Shown here: positions 1-11,158 of the stretch, piece after piece
How positions within the stretch are numbered: position 1 is the first letter of the stretch
How the letters are laid out: each line of letters begins with the position of its first letter
DNA from: Collybiopsis luxurians FD-317 M1
Taxonomy: Eukaryota > Basidiomycota > Agaricomycetes > Agaricales > Omphalotaceae
DNA length: 64,000 nucleotides
Direction: 5' to 3'
Assembly (NCBI GenBank): GCA_000827265.1
Contig: KN834865.1
Coordinates: 75,134 to 139,133 of the forward strand
Notes under the pieces: model-generated
Databases searched by the model: none
What the model saw: only the letters and a program-made list of their open reading frames with translations
Told to the model about the DNA's origin: nothing
Translations under genes and position numbers: made by a program

Positions 1-1356
1 CCAACTCTGATGAGGGGGAATATATGCATGACCATGGGACCCCAGTCGGTTCCGTGGCTGAGTGTCCTTTCATGAAAGGGAAACTTTGATTGGACATTAC
101 TGCAACCTACTCTTTCCCCTAGAAATTTTTCCTCATATGATATGTACTTCATACTTGAATGAATTTTCAAGATAGTCGGAATTTCTTCTCTATGCAACAT
201 GTCAAACGCAAATCTCACGAAAGTACTACATTGAATCTACTTCACTGTGGCAATTCGTGAGCCAGGGGGCGAGGCTCACTCTTCCAAATCCATACCATTA
301 AACGAAGAGCGAGCTTCAGGGCAGCAAAGTTGAGGAATTGGATTGAGGGATATCACTGACAACAACTCTTTACTTCGGAGGCTGTGGAAGCACCAAGAGA
401 TCAGATTCCTGCTGTATGGGAACGTATTGCTTCTGCGAATCCCTCTTATACTTGAGCGACGGGATACCATGTATCAGTAGGGAGATGACGGCCCCAAGGG
501 GCTTTAAACGGTCTACGATATTTCGGGATTCAAAGTGTCGATTTTCCAGATAAAGGTCGCAAGCAACTTTCTGTGGTCAAGGCGAATAGGACAGGAAAAC
601 CTCTAGAAGAGGTAATGGTTGGGTTGACAGTTGTCATACTGAGCTCGCGCATGCATTGGTATTGCAAAAGAAGGCTCAGCCATGATGAATAGTTCATGTT
701 CATCAAAATTCGAGAGTCCATATCTGTATCCGTGATGGCGCCAAGTCTCTCATCCTCGCCCCAATATCTTGAGGGCCGATGCTAGAAAGTTTAACTTTTC
801 TTTTCGTACGATGTTGCGTATATGCTTGAGTCGGATCTTTTTTTTTTCTTTCACACGAGAGAGGAGACGACGAAGGACATATTTGCTGCCTTCGAATGTC
901 GAGAAAGATGCGTGTTGCTGTACAAAGCAGAGATCGCCGTGACGGCTAATGGCAAAGAGCTAAGCAGGTGCCCATAACCGTATCGTAATGGGTATCAGCA
1001 ACACCCGTATTTATACAGGTACCATACGGATACCCTGTACTAAAGTACTAGCATGGCCCAAAACGCTCAAAGCAATGATTTTTACGTCATTGACACCCAC
1101 TCGAGCTCGGCAGCTACGGCTGTTGCATACCGTATATGCAGAGTATACGGGTATACGGGTGGCGACAGCCGTACCGTATGCCGTCCCGTGAGAGGCAATT
1201 TTTGCCACGGTGGCGATCCCTACATATAAGGTGCATCGTTTGACTGTAAAATAAGTACTATCAAATTACATTCTGAACATACACAAGGAGCTTACTTCTC
1301 CGCGCCTGAACTCCGTGCAATTATCAAACAAGCAGTTACTCTAAAATATTATATTT
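1..1356. other. Intergenic, no gene recognised
   Basis: No convincing coding sequence is seen here. Short open frames on the minus strand between 276 and 721 lack splice partners and family motifs. The stretch includes a T-rich run near 838-850 and the palindromic repeat at about 975-1200, described separately. Confidence 0.6.
975..1200. repeat. CCGTAT/ATACGG palindromic repeat element
   Basis: The short motif CCGTAT and its complement ATACGG recur at about 979, 1005, 1026, 1128, 1148, 1157 and 1175. An inverted pair (CACCCGTAT near 1003, ATACGGGTG near 1155) flanks about 140 bp. Open frames of similar length exist on both strands, as expected of a partly self-complementary sequence. It could be a miniature inverted-repeat element or a diverged simple-repeat cluster. 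No target-site duplication was identified. Confidence 0.45.
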
Positions 1357-2511
1357 TCATTCAGCATAGTACGTAGGTGGAGGTTCTGACTGAGCATTTC
1401 CCGCCATCTCTAGTCTCCTTAGACGATCAGATATTTCAGCCAGAGACCGGGTGATTGGCGTCGTAGTACTGGTATGCGTATAGGAATCAGATCTTTCGCC
1501 AACACTAGTACGAGAGTCCATCGATTGGTTGGTGACATGAAAACCGCCCGATCGACGACCGTATCGCGCCATTGCTTCTTTTGAGTTGGGAATGATAGTA
1601 GTGGGAGAGGGATAGTTATCCTCGGCAGCAGCAGTCGCGGCAGTACTGTGAGCTACGAATTCAGACCGCCGCTGAGAGGTATCGCCCTCGTCTTCAAAGA
1701 ACATCCGTCGGCGAAGCTGTCTTCTCCAAAGCAGTGCTATCCCAAGAGCAACGATCAGAACACCAGCGAGTCCACCTATCACGCCACCAGCAATCGCACC
1801 CGCTGAGCTGCTCTTCTTACTACTATTGCCTTGGTCAAAAGGGGCGGATGTTTGTTCAGGCTGGGCGGTGGTAGATGATGTTGCAGGAGCGATTGACTGT
1901 GATGGAGTATCGGTCGATGTGGGTACAGGAGTAGCTACTGAAAGCACTTCAGCAAATGGTTTCCCTGTTGGCTCTGCTACTATCGCGTTCGGCGGTCCAT
2001 TGAAGCAATTCCCAATGCCAGAGGTGATAAGAGTACAACCAAGAACGCCGGTAGGAGTTCCCGACGGTCCCAAGAACAGCTCTATCCAGCCGGAAGCAGA
2101 AGCAACTATCGTTCTAGTACCTGCTACAGGTGGTACGAGTGAAAATGGTTAGTATACGGGATTCCTGAGCACATGGATGCTTCAGACTTACTAGCAGTTA
2201 GAGCTGAGACCTCGCTTGTTAATCCATTGGAAGACTCTAACGTTGTGAAAGGACCGAGAGCCTGATACAGATAGGTTGTAGATAGACCGTTGGCAGCAGT
2301 CCCAAGAGGTTGCAATGGCGCTGTAACAGAAGCGCTAAGGAGATGACCGCCTGAAACTTGCCAAAGAGTGACGCTCTGTGCGGATACATGGTGTGTACTA
2401 GTGATAACTGCCACGTATACGAGAAAGAGGTATCATTTAGAGCAGCTCTTACTCCACAGAGACGATCAGAAACTCACGAATAAATGAACCGACGAATAAT
2501 AAGAACCGCAT
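1357..2511 (-). CDS. Single-pass Ser/Thr-rich membrane protein
   Basis: Three exons join in frame (2511-2478, 2407-2192, 2123-1357) to give 338 residues. The first exon and the start of the second encode a signal peptide (MRFLLFVGSFI followed by LITSTHHVSA). The outside part has about 155 residues, with a repeated 'GxxL/I..PLG/GPSGTPTG' type sequence, then a Ser/Thr/Pro/Gln stretch likely to be O-glycosylated. A Gly-rich transmembrane helix (AGGVIGGLAGVLIVALGIAL) is followed by the basic stop-transfer WRRQLRRR and a polar cytoplasmic tail ending PPPTYYAE. This layout matches fungal SKG6/Mid2-like wall-sensor or unknown type I proteins common in agaricomycetes. The family is inferred from architecture only, and the ligand or role is not known. 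The ATG was chosen because it gives a signal peptide once intron 1 is removed. Confidence 0.75.
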
Positions 2512-4232
2512 CAAGCGGGATTGGCTTGAGGGAAGGAATGTTAGACAGTTGAGCAAAAAGGAGAAGAAGAGTCTTGGAGACTTGGGCAACGCTTGTGAAT
2601 TGCTTTGGTGCGATAAGAATACCTTCGACAACCAAATATCAATCGTTTCAACGAATCTGATCGGATCCCGTCGGAAATGAATAGATCCTGCCGCGGATTT
2701 GAAACATCATCGAATCATCATTCACAAATGACTTCGATGATTATACCTATTTTCGGTAGCTACTAGGATCAAATGAAAATACAGCACGAGTCCGTTAATG
2801 GGAGTATGAGTCTCGACTGAAAAACAGATCAGGTTAGAGTACTTAAAGGGCTTGAGAGAACTAGCGGTTGGCAACGGACACGTTGCAAACAGCCACAGAA
2901 GTTATCATTCCCTGAATCGTAGATACTGACAGTGATGGAACAACACATTCCATCACTCGACCATCACTTGACCATTATATTCAGAACAAGCCGAGTTGCG
3001 ATAGGCTATCGTGGTTAGTGGCAGTTACAAGAATACCCAGCCGCGCTGCCCTCGAATACGCGCAGAAATCAATTCTGTAGAGTTCAGTGCTGCGGTCTGG
3101 CACGCTGCCTCCCATTGAAAAAAAATAGTATAGACGTAGATTCTCTGGTACATCAGAGTAAATGCCGCGAGCTCGAAAGCATCGGTTGTGTCGAAGCGTC
3201 CCTTATAAAGCTCAGAACACAGGAATAGACTCATTGGCACCGCTAAAGGTCAGTCATAGCAGTGACAAAGTGACGGGCAAGGCAGGGCGTGCGGTATGGG
3301 AGAACTGAACGGAGGGTACAGAGTGACTCTCAGTCCCAGTAAGATAAGACTCAGACTCGATACATACGTATGAGCTTTGCCAGAATTCCGATACTCTAGG
3401 TGAAATCCTCGTGCAGGGATAACGGTATAGATAGTATAGATGAGGATATGTATTTTCTTGGCATAGCGACAATGGGAGTTTGAGAGCGCTATGACAACGG
3501 TCCGGCAGAAGGGACAAACAGAGAGACCACCTTGAGCTACAGCTGCAGAAAGTGGGTATGATCGAGAAATTCAGGCAGTATACCAACAAAAATGGTTGTG
3601 GCCTGAATGGAGACTGTCAAGCGCATTTCAATAATACTGTGTCGGGCACAGTACATACAGGGCTTGTGCAGCTACAAACAGCTCGAAGTGCATTCCAACC
3701 ACCGATTACTTAAAAAAAAAAGCCTGGGCTTCGGTCTTGAAAAATTGAATCCAATGTGGAAGGTACTGGTAGACAAGAAGATACGACGTACAGGTCCCCC
3801 ATACCGTGCCTTATCACGAGAGGGGAAGTATATCAACGAGCCTGCTCAACTTGCAAGTTTACATGATAAATTCGACGGAAGAAATAATTAACTGGGAAAA
3901 ACCGAGATGAAAATCGCAATGCCTATTATAAGACACTTACTTGAATTTATTTTCTTCCTAAGACTTTGAATTCATACCTGGCTGGAGGAGAAAGCGGAAA
4001 AGTGCAACACCAGTGTTGGATATGAATCCGTGTATATGTTTGGCGTTTAAATCCGTGAATTACTCTAGTCCTCCGCGCCTCCGACGTTCAACCTAAGGCT
4101 AGGTAATCTGTGTCATTATGGAATCTGCAATCATCGAGTAGCGGTAGCTAAAGGAGGAATCAGCGCTCATCTGCATATATAGGATGATTGCTGGTTACAT
4201 ATCTAGTACTTGATGAGTCGGCGTAGTCAGGC

Positions 4233-4279
<47 letters not shown>

Positions 4280-4651
4280 ATGCTAAATGGAGTGAATATT
4301 GATACTAATGATGCTCATCATGTGGCGCTTGACTCGACCACCATGCTAAGCTTGGATCGGAACGCTGAGCTCTTGGTTAACATTTCTTCTCTTACACTGT
4401 ACAGCGTCTTCATCCACAATCACGCAGGGCTTATTATCGAGCAAAAAAATACAACTTAAGGCCAGTGATCATTGATATGTTTTTGTCCTCGGATTGAATC
4501 GAGCGGAGTCGGGACATATCAACGCTCAGCACCGACTCAGATGCATCATTATGTGTCTGAGATAAAGGAGATCGAGAGGCAAGAACTTTAACAAGTTCTG
4601 AACTTGTTTATTACATTTACAACCGGAGAGGTTTGGGTGTGAACATAGATA
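2512..4651. other. Intergenic with GA microsatellite
   Basis: No gene is recognised. The open frames at 3025-3891 carry no motifs and no splice partners. The only notable item is the GA run at 4233-4277. The duplicated block described below begins near 4471. Confidence 0.55.
4233..4277. repeat. (GA)n microsatellite
   Basis: About 45 bp of almost pure GA dinucleotide with one AAA interruption near its left end. Length polymorphism between strains would be expected. Confidence 0.95.
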
Positions 4652-6604
4652 TTAAATAGGCCTTGCGACCATCTGAGCAATTGACGAGCCAGGAAGAGAA
4701 TAAACCACTTCAATCTGCCAGCCAGCCTTCTGTAGTAATTTCCAGAAGTGAGGGAATGTGCGCTCGCAGCCGCGCAGTAGCGACATCATCTGCGGACAGT
4801 CAAGCAACTCACGTAGATAGTAGCATGATCCACCCACTTACCTGCATGTCGAGGAGATATGAAGACAAGTCAACAGCACCCATATTTGGTAACAATGGCC
4901 TAGGGGGTCTCTTAGTGGGGACTGCACCTGGAACGTGCCTGTAAGTTTCATCCTCTCCGCAGACAAAGCGTATACAGTTCTCCATTAAGACCAACTTTGT
5001 TGTGCTCTGAGCGGAGTCACGCAAATGTTTTAAGAACCTGATGAAATGTATGGATCTGAAAGCTAACTGAGCGAACAGTGAACCTACTTGAGAGTATACG
5101 CGTCCGACCAGTCGTGACAGATGAACCGAGCCAGGAAAATGTCTGCGTTATGGACCGGTTGAGGGGTGAAAAAGTCGTGAGCTAAAAATTGAACGACATT
5201 GTTGAATTCAATGAAAGCAAAATTTAACATTGTTTACTCACCTGCAAAGGAAACCCGTCCTTGAGGTAGTGCATCTGGCAATTCCCTCTCCCAATGCTGC
5301 AGTTGAGATGTAAATCCAATACCTCGGAAGAAAATAGGAGCAACTCACCTTGATACCTTCCTGGACTACGGCTGAGGTGTCTTGAATAAGAAAACGAAGA
5401 TCAGGATTGGATTGAGCTATCTCAAGAGATATCGACCCGATGCCTCCGCCAACGTCGACAATGAGTGCATTCTTTTCTAGCGAAGACCATTCGAAGCCTT
5501 TGCACGAGATGTATAAAAGATCTGTCAAAAAATAGGACAACAAACGCGTACCTTGTAATACCGTGCCCTGTGGGGATATCCTGCGCCAGGCATCCATTGC
5601 CACCCCAAAACGTTTGAACCTCACTTTATTCTCTGGCAGCTCGTACCACGAGAAAAGATCAATATGAGTACCAAACGCCTTGCTCAAGGGTGTGTCGAGC
5701 TCGTCTTCTGAACGATCAGGATTGATGATAACTTCGTTGATATATGCAGCAGCTTTGAAAGTCTCATCTGTGCTAGAAGGTGTTCAGACGATATACGTTT
5801 TACTGTAGAGGCGAAGATCACTTGAGTTGGATGACCGATGAATATCCCACTGCTCCTTCATGCTTATCTTCAGGCCTGGACGCACCTAACTATCTACTGG
5901 CTCGATTCATCAGAATGCAGAATACTCACGCAGCCCGAATGGTTTCGTAGTCTTTGCCGGTGTCCAGTAAAGTCGAGATGCGATTGTGCGCGAATACATC
6001 GGGAGATACTTCCCGGAATATGTGCTGTGTAGCCAACACACGTAGAACCCGGGCTGACATCATTTATCAATTTTGCATCCAGTGACCACCAGTAGTCGGC
6101 TTGTTACCTATGTTCAGTGGTTCCATACCGTTCCTTTTCGCTATGTCGTCCACATGACATCCCTGTCAAGGCTCAACACAATTTGTGAAGTCAGGGGCAT
6201 CTAAATAACAGACCTGAGAACCAGCCTCCCGAACAATCTCCGCAATCGAAGTCTCAGCAACCACGGCAAGTGCCGCCGAGGAGAGGTGCTAGTACAACAA
6301 TGTAAGACTGCAGGATAGAGGCCGATGACTCACTTACCGCAAGAGATGTGTCGAAGAGGGTCCTGGTAGGATATTTCACGTTGGCAATAAGCTGCGTAGC
6401 TGCGGATACGATGATAGAAGCAGCTTTCACAATTTCACTATCGTGCACAAGCCTTTCGTTTTCTGGAGCATTCTGAGGTTTATCAAGGTCGGGATATGTT
6501 CCAGATAGAGCGGTGCACCGGGAATCGATTGTCTTCACTGAGGTAGAGATCAGGTCAGAGAGCTCGAGCAAAGTAGAAGCCATTGCTTCGCCAGTTGATC
6601 CCAT
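4652..6604 (-). CDS. SAM-dependent O-methyltransferase, copy A
   Basis: Multi-exon gene for a class I fungal O-methyltransferase of the plant-COMT-like type (Methyltransf_2; sterigmatocystin/aflatoxin OMTs belong to this wider group). It transfers a methyl group from SAM to a hydroxyl on a small molecule, probably in the cytosol; the substrate cannot be read from sequence. In order: a helical N-terminal dimerisation region (MASTLLELSDLI...), the winged-helix stretch with ARVLRVLATQHIFREVSP, the SAM-binding motif I VDVGGGIGS, then IQDTSAVVQEGIK, the catalytic-base region ICHDWSD (His), and KLVLME, followed by a normal C-terminus ending MVARPI. No frameshift was found; introns match copy B. Met8 is an alternative start, because a TATAAAAA lies only about 17-24 nt upstream of the first ATG. 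No polyketide synthase, peptide synthetase or oxidase gene lies nearby, so no biosynthetic cluster is visible. Confidence 0.88.
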
Positions 6605-9207
6605 CCGTGTCGACTGGTGGTTTTTATACCTACCTTTCCCGGCATTTCAGCCGCCAGTCGATCACCAAATAAGTTAGTCCAAACTTTATTCCAGATAATA
6701 CAGGGGTATACCTACATTCTACCAAGGGATTGGGATGCGAAGTGTTGCTAAACTGTTTCAGTCTAGATTATGAGATCCAAAAACAAAATGGGAGACGAAC
6801 GCTCCGACCTTTAAATGTTCAATGAAGCACCTTGAAATTTAGCGTTCAGCTCCATTAGAAACTTTGATAGATTTTACACGAATTCTCGTTCAGCTGGATA
6901 ATTTCTTGTTTGATGTTTTTCCGCTCGCAATTATTGAACCTGTGTTTAGAGACTCGGAACTGCAGATTCAGCTAGAATTGAGTGAGCGCGCTGTTTAAAC
7001 TACTCGTACATATGTGTACGGATTCTGGAAGACAGCGAGTCCCAATCAAATAACACTCTGCTTTCCGGATGACTTCGGAGATGCATTTTTGTTGGCCACA
7101 ATTTAAGTTGATGGATTCAGTTTGCATCCTTTCGCCGTAGTGATCTCGTGCTGTATTCCTAAAATGCGCATCGAGGGTAGAAACAAAAGCACTGCTATGA
7201 AGCATTGTAAGGCCAAAGTTGAAACTTGGAACTCCCTGCCGGAATTTTCTGTCAATGTTTTTCCAGTCTCTCTTCGAGAGGGCAGAAGAAAGGATGTTAT
7301 CAACTCGAATGGAGAAGTTCCACGAAAGTAACAATATGAAGAGAGAACGAAGCTTAGAGAGTAAGTGACGATGAGCTTTTACAAAAGGCAAAGTGGTAAA
7401 TGGAGAAACGCTTGCTGCGGACGATGAAATGGATTGTGTCATCCGGTGTTTTTCGTTCCCCTTCAGGTAAATTGTTGTTCAATAATTGCATAAAAAGCTC
7501 GTAACAAGGGCTGCATTTATAATGCTATCGGAGTTTAGTAAGAAACTTGAACTTCCACCTACTGGATTTCAAAGATGCACCTACAGGCCTCAAGGTTCAG
7601 TGGCCGTACCAGAATCAACCATCTCCTTGTTGATATAAGTAACTGCGAACTTTGAATTCTAGAATTTTAGTCTCATGAATCAGCCAGGGAAATTCAGGCG
7701 TCGGAAAGCGGTACTTAAGAGGCAGATCAGCACCGATACGGCGATACCCAGTTATTTGAACATCACGCGAGACCCTTGGATATAGACACGGCGGTCTACT
7801 GTGAATGGTGCTAGGACGTGGTAACTCATGCTAGTTCGGAAGGAAGATAAAATGTGTTCACATGAAGGACAGATAAACAAATGGACAAGCGAACCTGTTG
7901 AATTTGCGAACGAGAATGAGCGCTCGACGAAGGAAAAAAGTACATATATGAGATGAACCTCCCGGTAAAATGGTTATGGAACGGTTTTCTGAAGTCGTGT
8001 AGTCGGTTTTTTTTTTAAAGCGCACTTTCGTCCCTTTCATGATTTTGCGGTTCCACTTTCAGCGTTCGTTTTCTTGAAAAGTCCATACGCCTTCGAGGAG
8101 AGAAAAGGCCCAAGAGAGGCTATCTAACTAAATGTGGGATATTGTGAAAGAAGGAGACGAGGGGTCTAACGATGTGCGCGGCATACTTTGTATTAGAGGA
8201 GCTACAGCGGCCCCAGTGGCTACATGGCGAATGTGGAAGGAAAAAAGGTATCGCTGAATGCAGCGACAAAAAACAGAGCACGTGGCTCGACTACATAGAC
8301 TCCGGTCAAACTGCTTTTGACCGAACCATGAATGTGGCAGCCTGAAAACTCTGGGTCCCAACAGCGAACTACATAAACAATTGCATAGAACTCCTTGAAT
8401 TTGATGTCGCACTTGGCACTTGAAAACTATTTGGAACCAAGATTCCACCTGGGTCCTTAGTCCTGCTAGCCTCAGTAAAAAACATTGACAATAGAGCGAT
8501 CTATATATGGTAGATACAAGCTAGGTAGTAGTACATTGTTACCAACAGCAGTGTAATAACAACGAGAGGCTTGCTATAGCAAGGGTATTGTAATTAATAC
8601 AGTGTCGGTGTCTGTTAGCCGAGGAGTACTTCACTCGAGCCTCCGAATATCTACAGTCAGGCAGGCCCTTCTACATTGCATCGGTATAGTCCACGATCGG
8701 TATTCCGAGTGTCAAACGATGTGAACTATTGAATGTAAGCCATGCATGTTGGGGATCTCTGGGGGGTATACCATCAAAAACTCTACCACTGTTTTTGTTT
8801 GACAAACTGAAAATTACTCGTACTTGCCCCACACGCAAATCTGGCAAATAGTCATTGTATACCAGGCTTCTAGAGATTAGATCAAGCTTAACATATTCTA
8901 TACAATGTCTTCATTCACTCAGGCTTCCCGCTGTGCTCATTTTGTTCAGTAAACGGAAATCTTCTACTTCCTAAGTGGGGCTGGGGCAAACCGGATAACT
9001 AATACTAATAATTGATCTGGTCTGTTCCTCGAATTGAATTGAGCAGAGTCAGGACATATCAGCATCCATCACTAATTCCGATGCATCATTATGTGTTTCT
9101 GACGAAGCCTTGACGAAGCCTGAAGGAGATCGCGATACAGAAAACTTTATTACAACATTTACAGCCAAAGAAGCCGGTTTGGGAGTGTACATAGGCACGA
9201 TAAAATA
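6605..9207. other. Upstream DNA of methyltransferase A
   Basis: 6605-8069 is the non-coding upstream part of the duplicated block. An open frame on the minus strand at 6972-7442 is not preserved in the right copy and is taken as chance. 8070-9008 is single-copy spacer between the two duplicates, in which I see nothing coding. Confidence 0.6.
6621..6628 (-). promoter_or_regulatory. TATA-like box of methyltransferase A
   Basis: Minus-strand TATAAAAA, 17-24 nt before the first ATG, within a segment identical in copy B. That spacing is short for a TATA box serving the first ATG and would favour translation from Met8. Confidence 0.45.
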
Positions 9208-11158
9208 TTAAACAGGCTTAGCAATCATTTGAGTCATCGAGAAGCCGGGAAGAGGATGAGCAGCTTCAATCTCCCAGCCAGCTTTCTGGAGTAATTTCCA
9301 GTAGTGAGGGAACGTGCGCTCGCAGCCGCGGAGTATAGTCATCATCTGTAAGCAATCGAGCAATGTTACCTGGACAGTAGTATGATCTACTTACCTGCAT
9401 GTCAAGGAGATATGAAGTCAAGTCGACAGCGCCCATGTTTGGTAACAACGGCTTAGGGGGTCTCTCAGTAGGAACTGCGCCTGGAATGTGCTTGTAAGTC
9501 TCATCCTCTCCGCAGACATAGTGTATAGAGTGTTCCATTAGGACCAACTTTGTCGTGCTCTGAGCGGAGTCACGCAAGTGTTTTAAGAGCCTGATGAAAC
9601 GTTTGGATCTGAAAGCTAATTGAGCGAGCAGTGGACGTACTTGAGACTATACGCATCCGACCAGTCATGACAGATGAGCCGAACCAAGAAAACATCTGCA
9701 TTCTTAATCGGTTGAGGGGTAAAAAAGTCGTGAGCTGCAAAAGTTGAACCAGATCATCAATTCAGTGAAAGAGTAGTCTGCCTGTTAACCGACCTGCAAA
9801 GGAAACCTGTCCTGTAGGTAGCGCGTCCGGTAGTTCTCTCTCCCAATGCTGGAATGAAGATGTAAATCCGATGCTTCGGAAATAGGATAGGAGCCTAACT
9901 CACCTTGATGCCTTCTTGGACTACGGCTGAGGTGTCTTGAACAAGAAAACGAAGATCAGGATTGGATTGAGCTATCTCAAGTGATATCGACCCAACGCCT
10001 CCGCCCACGTCGACAATGAGTGCATTCTTTGCTAGCGAAGACCATTTGAAGCCTTTGCACGAGATGTATAGAAGATCCATGGAAAATAGGACAGTAAACG
10101 CGAACCTTGTAATACCGTACCCTGTGGCGACATTCTTCGTGAGGCGTCCATTGCCATTCCAAAACGTTTGAATCTTATTTTGTTCTCTGGCAGCTCGTAC
10201 CACGAGAAAAGATCAAGATGAGTGTCAAATGCCTTGTTCAAGGGTGTGTCGAGTTCATCTTCTGAACGATTCGGATTGATGATAACTTCATTGATATAAG
10301 CCGCAGCCTTGAACGTCTCGTCTGTGCTGGAAGGGGGTTAGAACCTATACATTTTACTGTAGAAGCGAAGATCACTTGAGTTGGATGACCGAAGAATATC
10401 CCACTGCTCCTTCATGCTTATCTTCAGGCCTAGACGCATCTAAGTATTTATTGACTCGATTCATCAGAATGCAGAGTACCCACAGAGCACGAATGGTTTC
10501 GTAGTCTTTGCCGGTGTCCAGTAAAGTCGAGATGCGATTGTGCGCAAATACATCGGGAGATACTTCCCGGAATATGTGCTGTGTAGCCAACACACGTAGA
10601 ACCCGGGCTGGCATCAATGATCAGCTTTGCATCTAGTGACCGCCAGTAGTCGACTGGTTACCTATGTTCAGTGGCTCCATACCGTTCCTTTTCGCTATGT
10701 CGTCCACATGACATCCCTGTCAAGGCTCAACACAATTTGTGAAGTCAGGGGCATCTAAATAACAGACCTGAGGACCAGCCTCCCGAACAATCTCCGCAAT
10801 CGAAGACTCAGCAACCACGGCAAGTGCCGCCGAGGAGAGGTGCTAGTACAACAATGTCAGATTACAGGATCGAGGCCGATGGCTCACTTACCGCAAGAGA
10901 TGTGTCGAAGAGGGTCCTAGTAGGATATTGCACGTTGGCAATAAGCTGCGTAGCTGCGGATGCGATGATAGAAGCAGCTTTTATAATTTCACTATTGTGC
11001 ATAAGCTTTTCATTTTCTGGAGCATTCTGAGGTTTATCAAGGTCGGGATATGTTCCAGATAGAGCGGTGCATTGGGAATCGATTGTCTTCACTGAGATAG
11101 AGATCAGGTCAGAGAGCTCGAGCAAAGTAGAAGCCATTGCTTCGCCAGTTGGTCCCAT
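9208..11158 (-). CDS. SAM-dependent O-methyltransferase, copy B
   Basis: Paralogue of copy A with the same exon layout. Exons read in frame from MGPTGEAMASTLLEL through ARVLRVLATQHIFREVSP, LPEDKHEGAVGYSS and TDETFKAAAYINEV to the SAM motif VDVGGGVGS, then VQDTSAVVQEGIK, HDFFTPQPIKNADVF, the catalytic His in ICHDWSD, KLVLMEHSI and a C-terminus ending MTQMIAKPV. All catalytic and cofactor elements seen in copy A are kept, so both copies look functional. Differences are mostly conservative (GGGIGS/GGGVGS; ENCIRF/EHSIHY; RHVPGAVPTKRPPR/KHIPGAVPTERPPK), consistent with selection on protein sequence after duplication. Substrate unknown; divergence of specificity is possible. As in copy A, Met8 may be the real start. 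Confidence 0.88.

Larger units (their letters stand above)
4471..8069. repeat. Tandem duplication, left copy
   Basis: This block and 9009-12369 are direct-repeat copies. Similarity starts about 180 bp beyond the stop of the methyltransferase, runs through the whole gene and its introns, and continues about 1.4 kb upstream of its start, ending at a shared GATTTTGCGG followed by a diverged CTTTC(A/G)GCGTTCG. The left copy has about 150 bp (roughly 6715-6865) with no counterpart in the right copy. Boundaries were judged by eye. Confidence 0.8.

Noticed and set aside
988..1208. Open frames on both strands over the same 200 bp
   Set aside because: They arise from a partly self-complementary repeat rather than a gene.
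1826..2152. 108-residue plus-strand frame
   Set aside because: Antisense shadow of the well-supported type I membrane protein.
3607..3891. 94-residue plus-strand frame starting at an ATG
   Set aside because: Contains a poly-A run, has no homology I recognise and no promoter or splice support.
6972..7442. 156-residue minus-strand open frame upstream of methyltransferase A
   Set aside because: The corresponding frame is broken in the duplicated copy (11272-11760), no motifs are seen, and it lies in the shared upstream region.
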